Positions 26,095 through 44,667 of a stretch of 64,000 nucleotides of DNA are shown in pieces. The stretch spans positions 1-64,000 of the forward strand of contig NW_004085892.1 of NCBI RefSeq assembly GCF_000220395.1, read 5' to 3'. Each line of letters begins with the position of its first letter. Within the stretch, counting starts at the first letter, position 1. The DNA comes from Ichthyophthirius multifiliis. Lineage: Eukaryota > Ciliophora > Oligohymenophorea > Hymenostomatida. Below the pieces are notes generated by a model, which was not told the DNA's origin, ran no database searches, and saw only the letters and a program-made list of their open reading frames with translations. A program made the position numbers and the translations under genes.

Positions 26095-26473
26095 TATAAT
26101 TACTATATAAATAGATGATATTATTTTATATGTATATATTAATATAAAAATATATGTATATATATATATATATATTTAATTTTTATTAATTATATTATTA
26201 TACATTTATATATATTATTCCAATAATTAATATAATTATATTTATTTTTTTTGTAAATTAATAAAATGTAATATATTATATTTGTAAAAAGTTTTCTTTA
26301 ATATTTTTATTTAAAATAAATATATTTTTTTAAAAATAAGTAATATATAAATATATTTTAATTTATAAAGCTAAAATAAAAAATTATTTATTATTAAATA
26401 AGAATATAATAAAAATCAAAATTTTTAATAATATTATATATATTTATAAAATATGAAAATTAAAATAAAAAAA
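26095..26473. other. Intergenic AT-rich DNA
   Basis: Gap between the kinase start and the 3' end of the CHD-like gene, with a short TA run near 26156-26175. No other signal. Confidence 0.6.
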
Positions 26474-32040
<5,567 letters not shown>

Positions 32041-33608
32041 TTATTTAAATATTTATTGTTTATATGTAAAAATATTTTATTTTTTTGTAAATAATAGCTA
32101 ATAATATATATTTATTTATTTACTTTTTTAAAAAAAGAAAATATTTAAAATTAAATTAAAAAAATACATGATATTAATGTGATTTATATTTTTTAAAAAA
32201 ATACAATAAAAATAAAGTGGAAATATATTTGTATATAAAAAAATTATATAATTATTCCCGCTTTTTTATTAATTTATAAAAAATAATGATGGAGTATTTT
32301 TTTTATAAAAAAAATATAATGATTATAAAAAATTAAGTAACAAAAAAATTTTTTTTTTAATAAATTTAACTAATATTTATTTACTATTTTCATATTTTTT
32401 CAAAAATTTTATTAATTGCTATTAAATTATAAGAATATAAAAAAATTAAAAATATTTCATAATAAAAATATATTACAGTATTTTATATCAACATATATTT
32501 TTATTTCTTATAAAATAAATATATCTAATTAAATCATATAACTCATATTATATATACTAAAAAAATAAATAAAAAATTCTGAAAAATAAGTATATATATA
32601 TAAATTAATTTAAATATATATTTAAATATATTTAATTATATTTATATAAATTTATTTTATTATTATTTAATATATTTATTTTTATATATTTAATCAAAAT
32701 TATTAAATTAAATATTATATTTAATAATCAATTGTATTTTTTTAAAATTTATGTTTTTTTACATATTAAAATATTAATATTAATATCCTTCATTTTGTTC
32801 ATAATAAATTATTTTTTTTTTTTTTTTTAATTAAAAATATTTTTTTTAAATATTTAATACATATATTTTCTTTTTTACATAATAAATTTTTCTTTTTTTT
32901 ATATATAAAATATAAAATATTTTTTATTTTTAAAGTTTATTTATTCAAATTTTTTAATATATTCGTTTTATATAATATTTTTTTTTTATTTTAAACCTGA
33001 AAATAAAAAATATTTATAAATTTTATTTAATATTAATAAAATATATTCATTAAATTGTATTAATTATTTAAAAAAAAAATATATACAAATTTAAAAATTG
33101 TGATTATAATTTAATTTAATATTTAAGAAAAATATGTAATAATTTTTTTTATATAATACTATTTATGTTTTTTAGAATAATTTCTAATTAATATATAATT
33201 ATTATTTCATTATTAATATTTTTTTTTTTTTTTAATTATTTTAGTTAATAATAAATTAACATTAAGTAAAATAACGAGAATTTTTTTTAAATTAATTTAA
33301 ATTAACAGTTAAGCAAATTAAAAAATAAATATTTAAAATTATAAAATAAATTAAATATTAATTTTAAACATTTTAATAAAAAAATACTTATCATTTTTTT
33401 ATCTTTACAAATGCCCTTATATTTTGACTATAATAAAGATTTATTTTTTAAAATAAATATACATAATTTATAAATTATGTTTATTTTTTAAGTTTTTATT
33501 TTAATATAAATAGTAGAGAAAGCATAGTAAATAAAAAAAAAGAGAATATTAAATTATATTTTATTAATTTTGTATTAAAAAAAGTAAATAAAAGAAAAAG
33601 AAAATAAA
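32041..33608. other. 1.6-kb intergenic AT-rich DNA
   Basis: Upstream flank of the CHD-like gene and downstream flank of the Cdh1-like gene. Only A/T tracts are seen and no coding or RNA signal is recognised. Confidence 0.6.
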
Positions 33609-35292
33609 TCATCTTAAATCCATATTTATTGGAAAAAGTTACGATCCTACATTACTATATTTATTTTTTGAATTTTCGAATACAGTCCAGAACCTCAAAG
33701 TTTCATCTCCTGCTCCTGTAACAATATTCTACCCACAAGGGCTCATTGCTAAATAGAGAACCCTTTAAGTATGTCCAGTTAGTGTTTAAATTTTTTCATT
33801 GAAGGATATTTCCATACAATAATTTGATTCAGACTATATCCATGAGTAGACACTAATTCGTTATCATTTTTTGAAAACATTAAATTACAAACTTAAGATC
33901 CAGTATCTAAATAATCAATTTATTTAAGAGTTTGAGTATTCCAGAATCTTATACATCTATCAGCCGTACCCCCTCCACTGGCAAGTATATTATGTTAATG
34001 TGGAGAGAAGCCTATGGCTTTTACAGCTGCTGAATGTTACGAGAATTTAGATAATTCTCCTTATTTTTTTAGACTCCAGAGTATTAGTTTATTGTCATTT
34101 CCTCCCGAAGCTAATAATTGTTCATCAAAAGACCATTTTAGACCACATATTTCTTGCTTATGTCCCACGTATTTTTAAATGATGTTATTCTTTCCATCCC
34201 TTGTGTCTCTCACTAAAATATTCCTATCTCTCGATCCGGAGGCTATAAGTGTTCCATTCCATGAAATACTGCCAACCCTAGATTAATGTCCTGGCATAAT
34301 TTAAACTAACTTATGTTTTGCAGTGTCATATAATCTTATATTACCTAAAGAATCACCTATTGCTATATGATTACTTCTCTAACTCCAAGAAACCGAACTT
34401 ACTATATCTGAAAGGCCAAGATTGCATAATTAAGTTATAGTAGAAGTACAGCCGGACCATATAAAAACTTCATTTTTTAGTCCTACTGCGAGGTAGTTTT
34501 AGGGAGACCAATCTAGTAGGTTAAGATAGAAATCATCTTGGAGATTTTAAGATTCTAGTATTTTATAGGGTTATTTAGTTATTTTACGTTCAATTTCATT
34601 TTCGGATGGTTTTAATATTAATTATTATATGTTATTATTATTATTTTTTTGGGTTTTTAATTAATTAGGGTAGTTTTTATGACCGTATGTAAATAATTTT
34701 TTTGGTTCTTTCATTATTTAAGTATTTCCGTTGAAATTATTTAATTCGCCGTTATAGAGAATATTTATATTATTAAAATAATTATGCTCTTTTAAAATAG
34801 GTCCTTAATAATGAGAATTTAATATGTGTTTTTAATAGTCTCCTAAAATTTATTATTAGAGTAAATTTGAGTAAAGTTACGCACTTTACTAGTCTCGAGG
34901 GTTTATTTCAGTTTATTCAGTTAATTCGGTGTTTTCGAGTGTATTTTCATTCATAAATAAATCATATATATTAGAAGGGACACGATTTGGAATGTATCTA
35001 TCAGAATATTTTATTTTTTTTAATTTGTAGAACTAGCTGAATTATAAGATTAACTGTTAAATTAAGAAACTAAAGAAGGACTCTATTAAAATGATTTTGA
35101 TTTTAATTATATGTTTGTTTCTTCTATTTCTTATTCATTTATATATTAGAGAGATTGAGGGTTATTGTATTTATTCGTTTAGTATTTTTACTGTTATTAA
35201 TCTAGCTGACTTTCAAATAGTTGAGTTTTTGATTGAATTTAGATTTCGCATTCAATGTCCATTTAGATGTTTTCTTAGTTTTTTTGGTTCAT
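33609..35292 (-). CDS. FZR1: Cdh1/fizzy-related (Cdc20 family) APC/C activator
   Basis: WD40 co-activator of the anaphase-promoting complex, about 561 residues, no introns. The C-box is D-R-Y-I-P-N-R. The propeller shows the family's phrases: [50 protein letters not shown], and finally R-V-L-Y-L-A-M-S-P and [12 protein letters not shown]. It ends in Leu-Arg, close to the Ile-Arg tail that docks on APC3. The start is the most upstream ATG after an in-frame TGA. Two one-base losses are needed, both at homopolymers: T8 at 35014-35021 just before the C-box, and T6 at 33791-33796 inside the last propeller blade. The N-terminal 100 residues are Q/N/S-rich. C-box form and blade sequences favour Cdh1 over Cdc20. 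Confidence 0.87.
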
Positions 35293-36055
35293 TTAAGATT
35301 ATGTTCAAATATGCTTTTATATTTATGTTATGTTTATTTTTTCTTTTTTTTAGATGAATTTGTAGTTCCTTTTTTTTTTTTTTAACTATTTATAAAAAAA
35401 AAACAAGTATAATATTTATATATATATAAATTTGTTTTTATTTTATATTATAATTTTTTTTTATCAATATTTTTTTTAATGTATAGTTTTTTAATGTTAA
35501 AATTTATAAATTATTTTTTATTTATATAATATTTATTTCTAATCTGTTAAAAATATTTTATTAATAAAAAAAAATATTTAAATTACTTATATAATTTAAT
35601 TTTTATATTTTTAATAAATATAATTAAAAAATGTTCATATAAATAAGTAATAAATTAATTTATTTTTTATATCTAATATTATTATAGTTAAGTACAATTC
35701 ATGTCTAAAAAATAGAATAAAAATTAAACAAATATACATATTAATATTATTTATAAAATTAAATATTAATATATATATATATATATATATATAATAATAT
35801 TTTTATAATTTATAATTTTATCATATATTAAAATTTTATTTACGAAAACATTATCCTTTTGATGATATTTTTAATTTTTTTAATTAATGTTTTTTTTTAA
35901 AAAAAATGAAAATTTTAAAACATATTTAAATTATTTTAATTTAATAATTAATATATTTTTCTTTAATTATTTTTTAATTTTTTAAATATAATAATTTATA
36001 TATTGAAAAATAAAAATAAAAAAACCAAAAAAATAAGCAATAAATTACCAGAAGA
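35293..36055. other. Divergent intergenic region
   Basis: AT-rich spacer between the Cdh1-like and TANGO2 start codons, with a (TA)n run near 35770-35792. No promoter motif is recognisable. Confidence 0.6.
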
Positions 36056-36943
36056 ATGTGCACTACATTTTTTTATATAAATAGGGATTAAAATGCTAAA
36101 ATAAGATTTATTGTAGTCCGCAACCGAGACGAAAATTTTTCCCGTCCGACATTATAATTAGACAAGTTTGATAACGACATAAATATATATGGAGGTCGAG
36201 ATATAAAAGATAAAGGAACATGGATTGGATTAAATATATAAAATTATAATATATCATTTTTGACTAATAGGAATGACTTACTTACTGCTTTTTATGAACT
36301 TTTAGTAAAATTAAAGATAAAAAATGAATTGTCGAATAAATATATATCAAGAGGCAAATTAATCGAAAATTTTATTTCTAGTGATTTCTAAGAGAAAATT
36401 AAAGATGAGGGAAATACAAAAATATATGAATATTCAAAATAAATATAAAATGTATATTAATAATATAAACCATTTAACTTGCTACTTGGAAATCTTAAAA
36501 CTATGGAGTTTATATTTTAATCTAATATGGAATAAAATCCTCCTCAGTAATTAGAAGATGGGTATTATACTTTTTGCAATTTAAGGGATATTTAGCATCC
36601 TTTAAATAAATAAAAAGAAGGGCTAAAAATATTTAAAAGTATAATTGATTGTTATTTTGAGTAAAAAGAATATGAAAATTAGGTTTCGAAGGAAGATTTA
36701 GTAAAATAAATTCATTAATTTGCTTAAAATAAAAATTAATATTATGAATCGTTATTTTTTTTGTCTAAGTCTTCTATTTTTCTTACTCCTTATTATTCTT
36801 TTTTATAAGGAAGTTATAAAGGAACTAGAAGCTCAACTGTAATTTTATTTGATAATTAAAATAATATTATTATGTCAGAAAATACTTTTAATGTTAATGA
36901 CAATTAAATTACGAATAAGAAATTTAATTTTGTTTTAAAATGA
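36056..36943 (+). CDS. TANGO2: TANGO2 (NRDE family) protein
   Basis: Intronless 295-residue protein, the usual size for the family. The N-terminus M-C-T-T-F-F-Y is followed by V-R-N-R-D-E-N-F-S-R-P-T, the NRDE motif that names the family, then Y-G-G-R-D and G-T-W-I-G-L. These motifs form an Ntn-hydrolase-like core with Cys2 as potential nucleophile. TANGO2 proteins are linked to Golgi organisation, mitochondria and lipid or haem handling; the reaction is not settled. The body is otherwise diverged and Q/N-rich, and the C-terminal G-T-R-S-S-T-V-I-L-F is typical of the fold's end. The start is the first ATG and places Cys at residue 2 as in homologues. Confidence 0.85.
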
Positions 36944-37873
36944 AACTATTCTTTTCTTATTATTTATACTTATTTACATATTAATATTTTTGTTTTATAT
37001 TTTTTTTGTTTATTTATTGTTTTAATACTTGAAACTATTTATTTCTGACAATAATAGTTTTTTATATATATAAAATTAATTTACATTAATAATAATATTT
37101 TTTTATTTTTTTTTATTTTTTCATATTATAAATTTGATTATTGATATTATGCTATAATTAATTAAAATTATAATTTTCTATAATAAACATGTCAATTTTA
37201 AAAATATAAATGGTAAAATTTTAGAATATATATATATGAAAATAAAATAAATATATAAATATATTTATAAAATAAATAAGTATATAATAACTTACTTACT
37301 TATATAGTTATTAATTTTAAATCGAATATTTAAATTAATAATTTATAATTAATATTTTTATTCCAATTTATATTTTTCTTTAATTACAATAGATTACAAT
37401 AGATTACAACAGATAAATTTATAATTAAAAAAATGATAAATATTATAAATATATATTTTAGAATATCATTTTAAGAAATTAGATAATATAATTTTAATTA
37501 ATATTAAGTTTTTATAATTTTTAATTAATAAACTCAATAACTAAAATAACTTTTTTATATTAATTAAATAAAAATAATTAAATGTATAGAAAAATTAATT
37601 TCTTATATTATAATAAAAAAAACAATTAAAAAATAATTTAGAAAATATAATAAGTATTGATAATATTATTTTTATTTTTATATATTTATTTATTTATTTC
37701 ATTTGTTTTATAATTATAATTAATCAAAATATTTTATTAATTTTTTTTTTTAATATTTAAAAAAAATAAATATATTAAATATAAATTTTTTATTTTATAT
37801 TTTCAAATAAAAATAAAATCAACCACTAATAATATAATTAATATTAAATAAAAAAAAAAAAAAAAATATAAAA
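36944..37873. other. Intergenic AT-rich DNA
   Basis: Contains three near-identical copies of a GATTACAA-like decamer near 37387-37412, otherwise A/T tracts. No gene is seen. Confidence 0.55.
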
Positions 37874-38347
37874 ATGAGTACAACTACATATAAATAAGCA
37901 AAAGTTTCTTAATAATAAGCCGAAATTGAATAAAGAGAACGTTCTAAAGAAAGAAATTATAATAATTCTATCTACAATAGTGACAAGAAATTGAGAATTT
38001 CACCAGGTAAAACGACATATAATAATCTTATGAATTAATAAAAAAAAATTAATAAACTTCGTGAAACACTTTATTTTGATGAAAGGACTAAAACCGTTCC
38101 AAAAACTACAATCAAAAATCATATTGTAGAAAATATTGTTTAAGATGGAGAAATTTTTTTAACAAATTAATAACTTTTGGATAGTGTATATAAGCTTAAA
38201 ACTTTAAATTTACTAAAAAATAATTAATCACATATCAAAAGCTATTAAGGGGTGACTAAATTTAACTTTGTTTACAATGATTTTCATGCAAAAGCAACTA
38301 ATAATGGATATTCAAGAAATTTTGGAGGAGTTTTTTACACAAGATGA
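37874..38347 (+). CDS. Small basic protein of unknown function
   Basis: Intronless, 157 residues, clearly coding by composition. It starts M-S-T-T-T-Y-K-Q-A-K-V, has a charged R/K/E/S-rich first third (R-E-R-S-K-E-R-N-Y), then R-I-S-P-G-K-T-T-Y-N-N-L and L-Y-F-D-E-R-T-K-T-V-P-K. It ends with a G/Y/N-rich segment (N-G-Y-S-R-N-F-G-G-V-F-Y-T-R). No membrane segment, signal peptide or known domain is seen. The mixture of short conserved-looking motifs with basic disorder would suit a ciliary or cytoskeletal structural protein, but that is only a guess. Confidence 0.65.
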
Positions 38348-38707
38348 TTATTATTATATTAAATTATAATATAAATTTTTATTTTAAGTATTTATGCATA
38401 AATTAATTATATTATAATTAACTTTTATTTCTTACTTTTTAATTAACTTTTCTTTTTTTCATTATTCCCTTTATATTTTTATTTTTGGAAAATCTATAAT
38501 ATATAATTTTTTTATTTATAAATAATTATTTATACATTAAAAATATTTATTATATAAATAATTTTGATTTTTTTATATTTAGAGTAAAATAAGCTTATAT
38601 ATAAATTTATAAAATTTTTTTTTAATTTTTGTATTATAATATGTTTTATGTAAATAATTATATAATTACATGAATATGAATATAAAGTAAATTGAATATC
38701 TATATAT

Positions 38708-38763
<56 letters not shown>

Positions 38764-38930
38764 TAAATATTTTAATTTTTATCAAATAAAAACTATAAAT
38801 CTAATATTTTATATATTCAAATATTTTAAAATTATTTTTTTTGCTTAAAATATTTTAATTTTATAATTAAAAAAAATATATTTATATATATAATATAATA
38901 TAAAATATAATAAATTCTTTGACAAAAAAA
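38348..38930. other. Intergenic AT-rich DNA
   Basis: Includes a (TA)n run at about 38716-38757. Nothing else is recognised. Confidence 0.6.
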
Positions 38931-39652
38931 ATGAACAATAATTAATTAGAATTAATATAATTTAATTTAAAGAAATTAACTAATTGTGATATTTAAGGCC
39001 AAAATAGGATTATATCTAAAACAAAATACATAGATTAATGTTAAGCTGAAATAACTTTTGAATTAGAAAAAATTTAATTTATAAAAATATGTAATTAATA
39101 TAAAAAATATGTTATTTAATAATTATAAAAGAAAATTTTTCATGTCCTAATATAACATTATAATTTTAAAATGATAATGAAATAATTAGGTAGTTTCATA
39201 AATAATTAATTGATGAAAAAACTCTAAACGCATAATATGAATCTTAATTTGAATTTAAATTAGATTAATAATTAGCAAATAATTTAATTATAAAAATGTA
39301 TAATAATAAACAAAACCTGATTTAAAAGTAAATGGAATTATCTTTTTAATTGTTCAAAAAAAAGAAGCGAAATAATTATAATCTAATAAATCAAGTGTTT
39401 AAAAAAAAATGGTTAATAATCCTATATAAGATATAATAAAAATGAAAAATAATAGTGAATAACTAAGATATTAAAGGTATTTTTTTTATATAAATAAAAA
39501 ATATAGGATAAAAAATAATAATAATAATATATGTGTAATTATAAAATTAAAAAAATAAGAATAAATAACATAAATTACATGAGATTATGGACTTTTAAAA
39601 ATTATATTAAATAAATTAAAAAAATACGGATATCTGAAAAAATAATATATAT

Positions 39653-39685
<33 letters not shown>

Positions 39686-40545
39686 ATATATTTAAATAAT
39701 TTATATATATATAAATATATATATATTTTTTTTTATTCTTATATTATTTAAGAAATTCTAAAGATTTAAATATATTTGAAAACAAGATACTTAATTATGA
39801 AAAAGGAAGTAATTTCTAATTAGATTAAGTTATAAATGATAGTAAAAGTAATGAAAAGAAAAATTAAAAATCTACACTTGAATAAAGTGAGTAAAAAAAA
39901 TAAGGTCTTTTACCATAAAGTTTTAGTGCTTTATAAAATAAATAATAAAATAAAAATATTTGGAATGATTCTAAAATAAGTTTAAATGTTTAAAAAGGAA
40001 ATAATTAATATAAAAATAGTGATAAATTGTAATTATAAAAAATGGAAGAAGAAGAAGATGATTTGTATAAAGCTATGAAATTAAGCAAAAAATAATTTGA
40101 GGAAGAATAAATAAAAAGATAAAAAGATTAATAAAGATAATTATAATTAGGTGATAATGATGATTTTTTTAAAGACAAAATTTTTTATTAGTTACCTATT
40201 GAAGAGTATAAATAAGAAATAACTCCTAAAAAAAATAATATATAGTAAATTTAGGAAATTGAGGATAATAAAAAAATAAATAATTTTGAAGAAATTATAT
40301 ATAATGATAATTTAATTTAGGATGACTATAGTCCTTCAAATTATATAAATTAATAATAAAATAAAAATAATAAATTTAAATTTTAATAATTTGATTTAAA
40401 ATATGAAGACGTAAATGAGTTTGCAAGAAATATACAAAGATAAGAAGAAATAAAAAGGAAAATAACTTAAAAAAGTTTTCTTTTTATTCCTGCATTGAAA
40501 TCGATACTTGTATAAAATTCTAAAAAATATATAAAAAACGATAAT

Positions 40546-40593
<48 letters not shown>

Positions 40594-40917
40594 AAAAAGA
40601 AAGATAAAAATATTACTATTAGTGGTTATGAAGGATCAGAAAGAAATGATATAAAATAACTAATTTTTTCATTAGGTACATATTTTATTTAAATTTTTTA
40701 AAATATTTTATAATAAATAGGTGCTCATTATAATGAATAATTATAACCAGATTGTGATTATATTATATGTAAATTTACGAATACAGAAAAATTTAAATAA
40801 TATTATAATAGTAAAGGAAAATTTTAAAAATAAATTCTTATTGTTAATAAAAATTATTTAATTTAATGTAAAAAAGAAAATAAAATAGTTGATCCTCGCC
40901 CATTTTTTCTGAAATGA
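38931..40917 (+). CDS. XRCC1: XRCC1-like DNA repair scaffold (N-terminal domain, UIM, BRCT)
   Basis: Probable single-strand-break/base-excision repair scaffold, about 511 residues. Exons: 38931-39090, 39132-39476, 39753-40509, 40600-40675, 40721-40917. The N-terminus follows the XRCC1 N-terminal fold (L-T-N-C-D-I-Q-G-Q-N-R-I-I-S, then A-E-I-T-F-E-L-E-K-I-Q-F-I). The C-terminal BRCT is clear: I-T-I-S-G-Y-E-G-S-E-R-N-D-I, S-L-G-A-H-Y, D-Y-I-I-C, and a late V-N-K-N-Y-L-I-Q-C standing in for the W-I-x-x-C helix. Between them, E-E-D-D-L-Y-K-A-M-K-L-S-K-K matches a ubiquitin-interacting motif, which animal XRCC1 lacks. The 90-bp stretch 40510-40599 with a TA repeat is in frame but ends GT..AG, so I treat it as an intron. 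One base is missing at the A9 run 39401-39409. Confidence 0.68.
40548..40591. repeat. (TA)n microsatellite inside the XRCC1-like gene
   Basis: About 21 TA units within a probable 90-bp phase-0 intron. If unspliced it would read as an Ile-Tyr repeat in frame. Confidence 0.8.
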
Positions 40918-41278
40918 ATATTTTTTTAATTTGATAAAATACTAATTTGTTATATAATTTTTTAAAAATTTAAAAATTATAAATACATAAATTATTAATG
41001 ATGTTATTTTTAAATAATATTAATATAAAATACTATTAAATATATTTAAATAAATTTTAATTGAGAATAATGTTTTATTTAAAAATTTATAAAATAAAAA
41101 ATATAAAAATGTATTTTAGAAAAATATAATAAACAATATATATATTTATAAATTTATATATATATAAATATATATATAAATATATATATTTATATATATA
41201 TATATATATATATATTTTAATTAATAATTTAATATTTTGTCTATTTAAATATAAATATTTTATATATAATCAAGCAAT
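40918..41278. other. Intergenic AT-rich DNA
   Basis: TA-rich spacer with a (TA)n run at about 41188-41214 upstream of WDR70. Confidence 0.6.
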
Positions 41279-43294
41279 ATGGATATATTAAATATAGATG
41301 ATTATTTAAAAAATTAAAAGGAAAATGATAATTTATAAGACTTTAGTTAATTTCATCGTTAATAGATATAATAATCAACCAATTTAATTCCCAAAGCAAC
41401 TAAAGAAAACAATCTTTAAGCCAACTAATAATAAGTAGGTCCATAGCGTCCTTAAATAGGTGCTGAATATAGCGATTCATCTTCTGATAGTGAAGATGAA
41501 GCTGATATATTGAAAAATGATCCAATATATATGCAATCTATAAACCAATAAAAAAATAAAACTAATCAATAAGAAAATATATAATAATTAGAAAATTCTG
41601 ATGAAGAATAAGAAGACTAAATTTAATTAGAATAAAATAAAAGCTACTAAATATTTCCTGTATCCCACCAAGTAATATTAAAAGGACATACTAAAAAAGT
41701 AATATGTTTATCCATAGACTAATCCGGATCTAGACTAGCTTCAGGTTCAAATGATTATTTTGTAAGATTATGGGATTTTAATGGTATGAATTAAAATATG
41801 AATTCTTTTAGTATGTCGGAGCCTTTGGAAGGACATCCAATTAAAGCTTTAAGTTTTAATTCGAATTCCTAAAATTTATTAGTAGTAGGGGGCGGCTCGT
41901 AGATTTGTTTAATGAATAGAAACGGGAAAAGAGGTAATGAATCAATTAAAGGAGATATGTATTTAACTGATATGGCTAAAACTAAAGGACATATATCAAG
42001 TGTTAATACTGGAATGTTTCATCCTTATGATTATAATATTTTTGCTACAGGGTCTAGTGATGCAACTGTAAGAATCTGGGATTCTGAAAAGAAACTTTTC
42101 GGTATAGAATAATAGATGACGCATGTTAATTTAATTAAATGTGTAGATTCAAAAGGAATAAAAAGTGAAGTGAATAAACTCTAATATAGTAAAGATGGAA
42201 AAATTGTTATGATAGGAACTTTGGATGGATCACTGTAAGGATTTTCTACATAATAATTTCATAGACCAGCTTTTTGTATGAGAGGTATATTTTAAAAATT
42301 ATTTATATATATATATATGTTTTAACATTTTTTTTTAAACAAAAAAATATTTATAGGAGCACATGCATCTAAAAGTGAATTTGGTGGTATATAGTTTTTT
42401 AATGATAATTTAAGATTCGTATCTAGAAATGTAGATGGTACATTAAAACTTTGGGATTTAAGGAAATTTTCAAAACCGGTTACTTATGTAGATAATATTG
42501 TTAGTTATAGCCCTAGTCCTGGAGTATGTATATAGAATGAAGATAAATATATAGTTACTGCTAGCTCTGTGTCTAAAAATATAAAGGAAAGAACTGCTTT
42601 TTTAAAATTTTATAATTCTTTGGATTTAGATGAAATTTCCACAATAGAAGTCGGAGAAGATACTATTACAGAAATTTTATGGCATCCAAATTTAAATTAG
42701 ATTATGTTCGGATTCGGTCATTAGGTTATGATTTATTTTGATCCCGAAAAAAGTAAGAAAGGGGCAGTTTAGTGTATTTAAAAAAAACCCAGAAAAATAA
42801 CTACTGAAGAACTTTAGAATAATAGGCCCATTATTAGTCCAAATGCACTTCCTTAATTTAAATCTTCAAATACTTATAGCTTGAATTAGGAGAGGATTGT
42901 AAAAAAAATTAGGTAGGACCCAGTGGCTTCTCATAAACCAGAATAACCGATATAGGGACCTGGAAAAGCAGGAAGAATAGGAAAATAATCTACTGTTACC
43001 TAGTTTATGATGAATAGTCTTAATTCGGCACCTGATAATAGGGAGGATACATAAGCTGCGTTATTGTAAATGTAAGAAAAAGCTGAAAAAAATCCGTTTT
43101 TTATTGTTAATGCTTATTAAAAAACTCAACCGAAAGCAGTTTTAGATATAGAAGATAAAGTTTAAGAACTTGATGAGTAAAAATTTTTGTAAAAAATTAA
43201 GTAAATTTGTCCATATTGTGGACTTAAGTTATGCACTTGTAAAGATAGATTTAGATTAACTTTATAGGAAGCTAAAAGTAAAAAATAATGTTGA
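41279..43294 (+). CDS. WDR70: WDR70 (WD-repeat, gastrulation-defective family)
   Basis: Nuclear WD40 protein, 647 residues from exons 41279-42284 and 42357-43294 (72-bp intron). The acidic N-terminus (Y-S-D-S-S-S-D-S-E-D-E) precedes repeats such as L-K-G-H-T-K-K-V-I-C-L, L-A-S-G-S-N-D-Y-F-V-R-L-W-D, F-A-T-G-S-S-D-A-T-V-R-I-W-D and S-R-N-V-D-G-T-L-K-L-W-D-L-R-K-F. The diagnostic tail is D-P-V-A-S-H-K-P-E-Q-P-I-Q-G-P-G-K-A-G-R-I-G. In other eukaryotes WDR70 works with the RNF20/Bre1 system in H2B ubiquitination and RNA processing. The last residues hold C-P-Y-C-G-L-K-L-C-T-C, a possible extra zinc knuckle. Frame is clean throughout. Confidence 0.9.
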
Positions 43295-44097
43295 ATAATT
43301 TAATTAATTGATAATATTTAATTGATGTTGCATGTTAATTTTTTTTTTTTTAATTATTTATAATTTGATTTTTTTATGCTTTATTTTATATATATATATA
43401 TATATATATTTAATTTCCTTTTATAATTTTTATACTTATAAAAAAATATTATTATTTTAATTCATAGAAATTTTTGTTAATATTTACAATTATTTAATTA
43501 AAAAAGAATATAATTATTTATTTATATGTTTAAATATTAATTTATAAAAAAATAATATTATCTATAATAATAAATTATTTTATTCTAATTAAAAACGTTA
43601 TTTATAATTTTATAAAAAGAATTAAATGAAATATTTTTTATTATTAAATTATAATGCATTATTATTATTATAAAAAATTAAAAAATTATTTTTTATAAAT
43701 AATATTTTTTTTAAAAAAAATATATATATTTTAAAAAAGTAAATTAAGAATTAATTGGAGCCAATAAATTTAACTTAAATTATAATTTTTATATATTAAA
43801 ATTTTTCATATAAATACATTTTTTTATTTTAAGTTTTTATAAGAAAGAAATGTTTACGCATTAATTTGGAGAATTTCCATGAAAAGAAAAAATAACTAAA
43901 AATAAAAAAAGATAGAATAGTATCAAAAAGATTATGTAATTATATAAATAGAAAAATAATTTATTGAATTAAATAATAAAAAAAGGATTATGTAAATAAT
44001 AAATTCTTTAGCAAGGAATGTATTTAATTATTAATATATATTTAAATTTATTATAAAAAATTATATTAAAATTAATTTAATAAAGAAAAATTATATA

Positions 44098-44145
<48 letters not shown>

Positions 44146-44667
44146 ATTAAAATCTTAATAACTTAAATAAATAAAAAATTTTAATAAAATAAATAAAAAT
44201 TTAGATAAAAAATAAAAATATTCAATATAAATGATAGAAAAATAAAAGAATAAAAAATATTTAAAATTTTTATAAATTTTAAAATACATAATTTAAATAT
44301 AAACTATATATCAATAAAAAAGTAATAATAATATTTGTAAAAAAAAAAAAATATTTAAATATATATATTAATTATTAAAAATTTATATAATTAATTAATT
44401 ATTATATATTTATATTTAATTAAATTTCATATATTACTTTTTTTTTAATAAAAATATTAAAATTATATATTTTAATATATCTAATTTTTTTGTTTTTATT
44501 TATTATATATAAAATATTTTTATATATTGATTAAATAAATATTAAATGTAAAAAAAAAAAAAAAAAAAAAAATTATGAGAAATTATATTAATAAAGATAT
44601 AAAATATTATTTAGAATAATTAATATATTATACAGATAAATATAAAAATATCAATAACTATAAAAAA
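43295..44667. other. Convergent intergenic region, 1.4 kb
   Basis: A/T tracts, a (TA)n run at about 44104-44142 and a poly-A run at about 44552-44571. No gene is supported. Confidence 0.6.

Noticed and set aside
41912-42112. Independent 66-residue protein with WD-like residues
   Set aside because: It is an internal piece of WDR70 between in-frame TAA/TAG codons.
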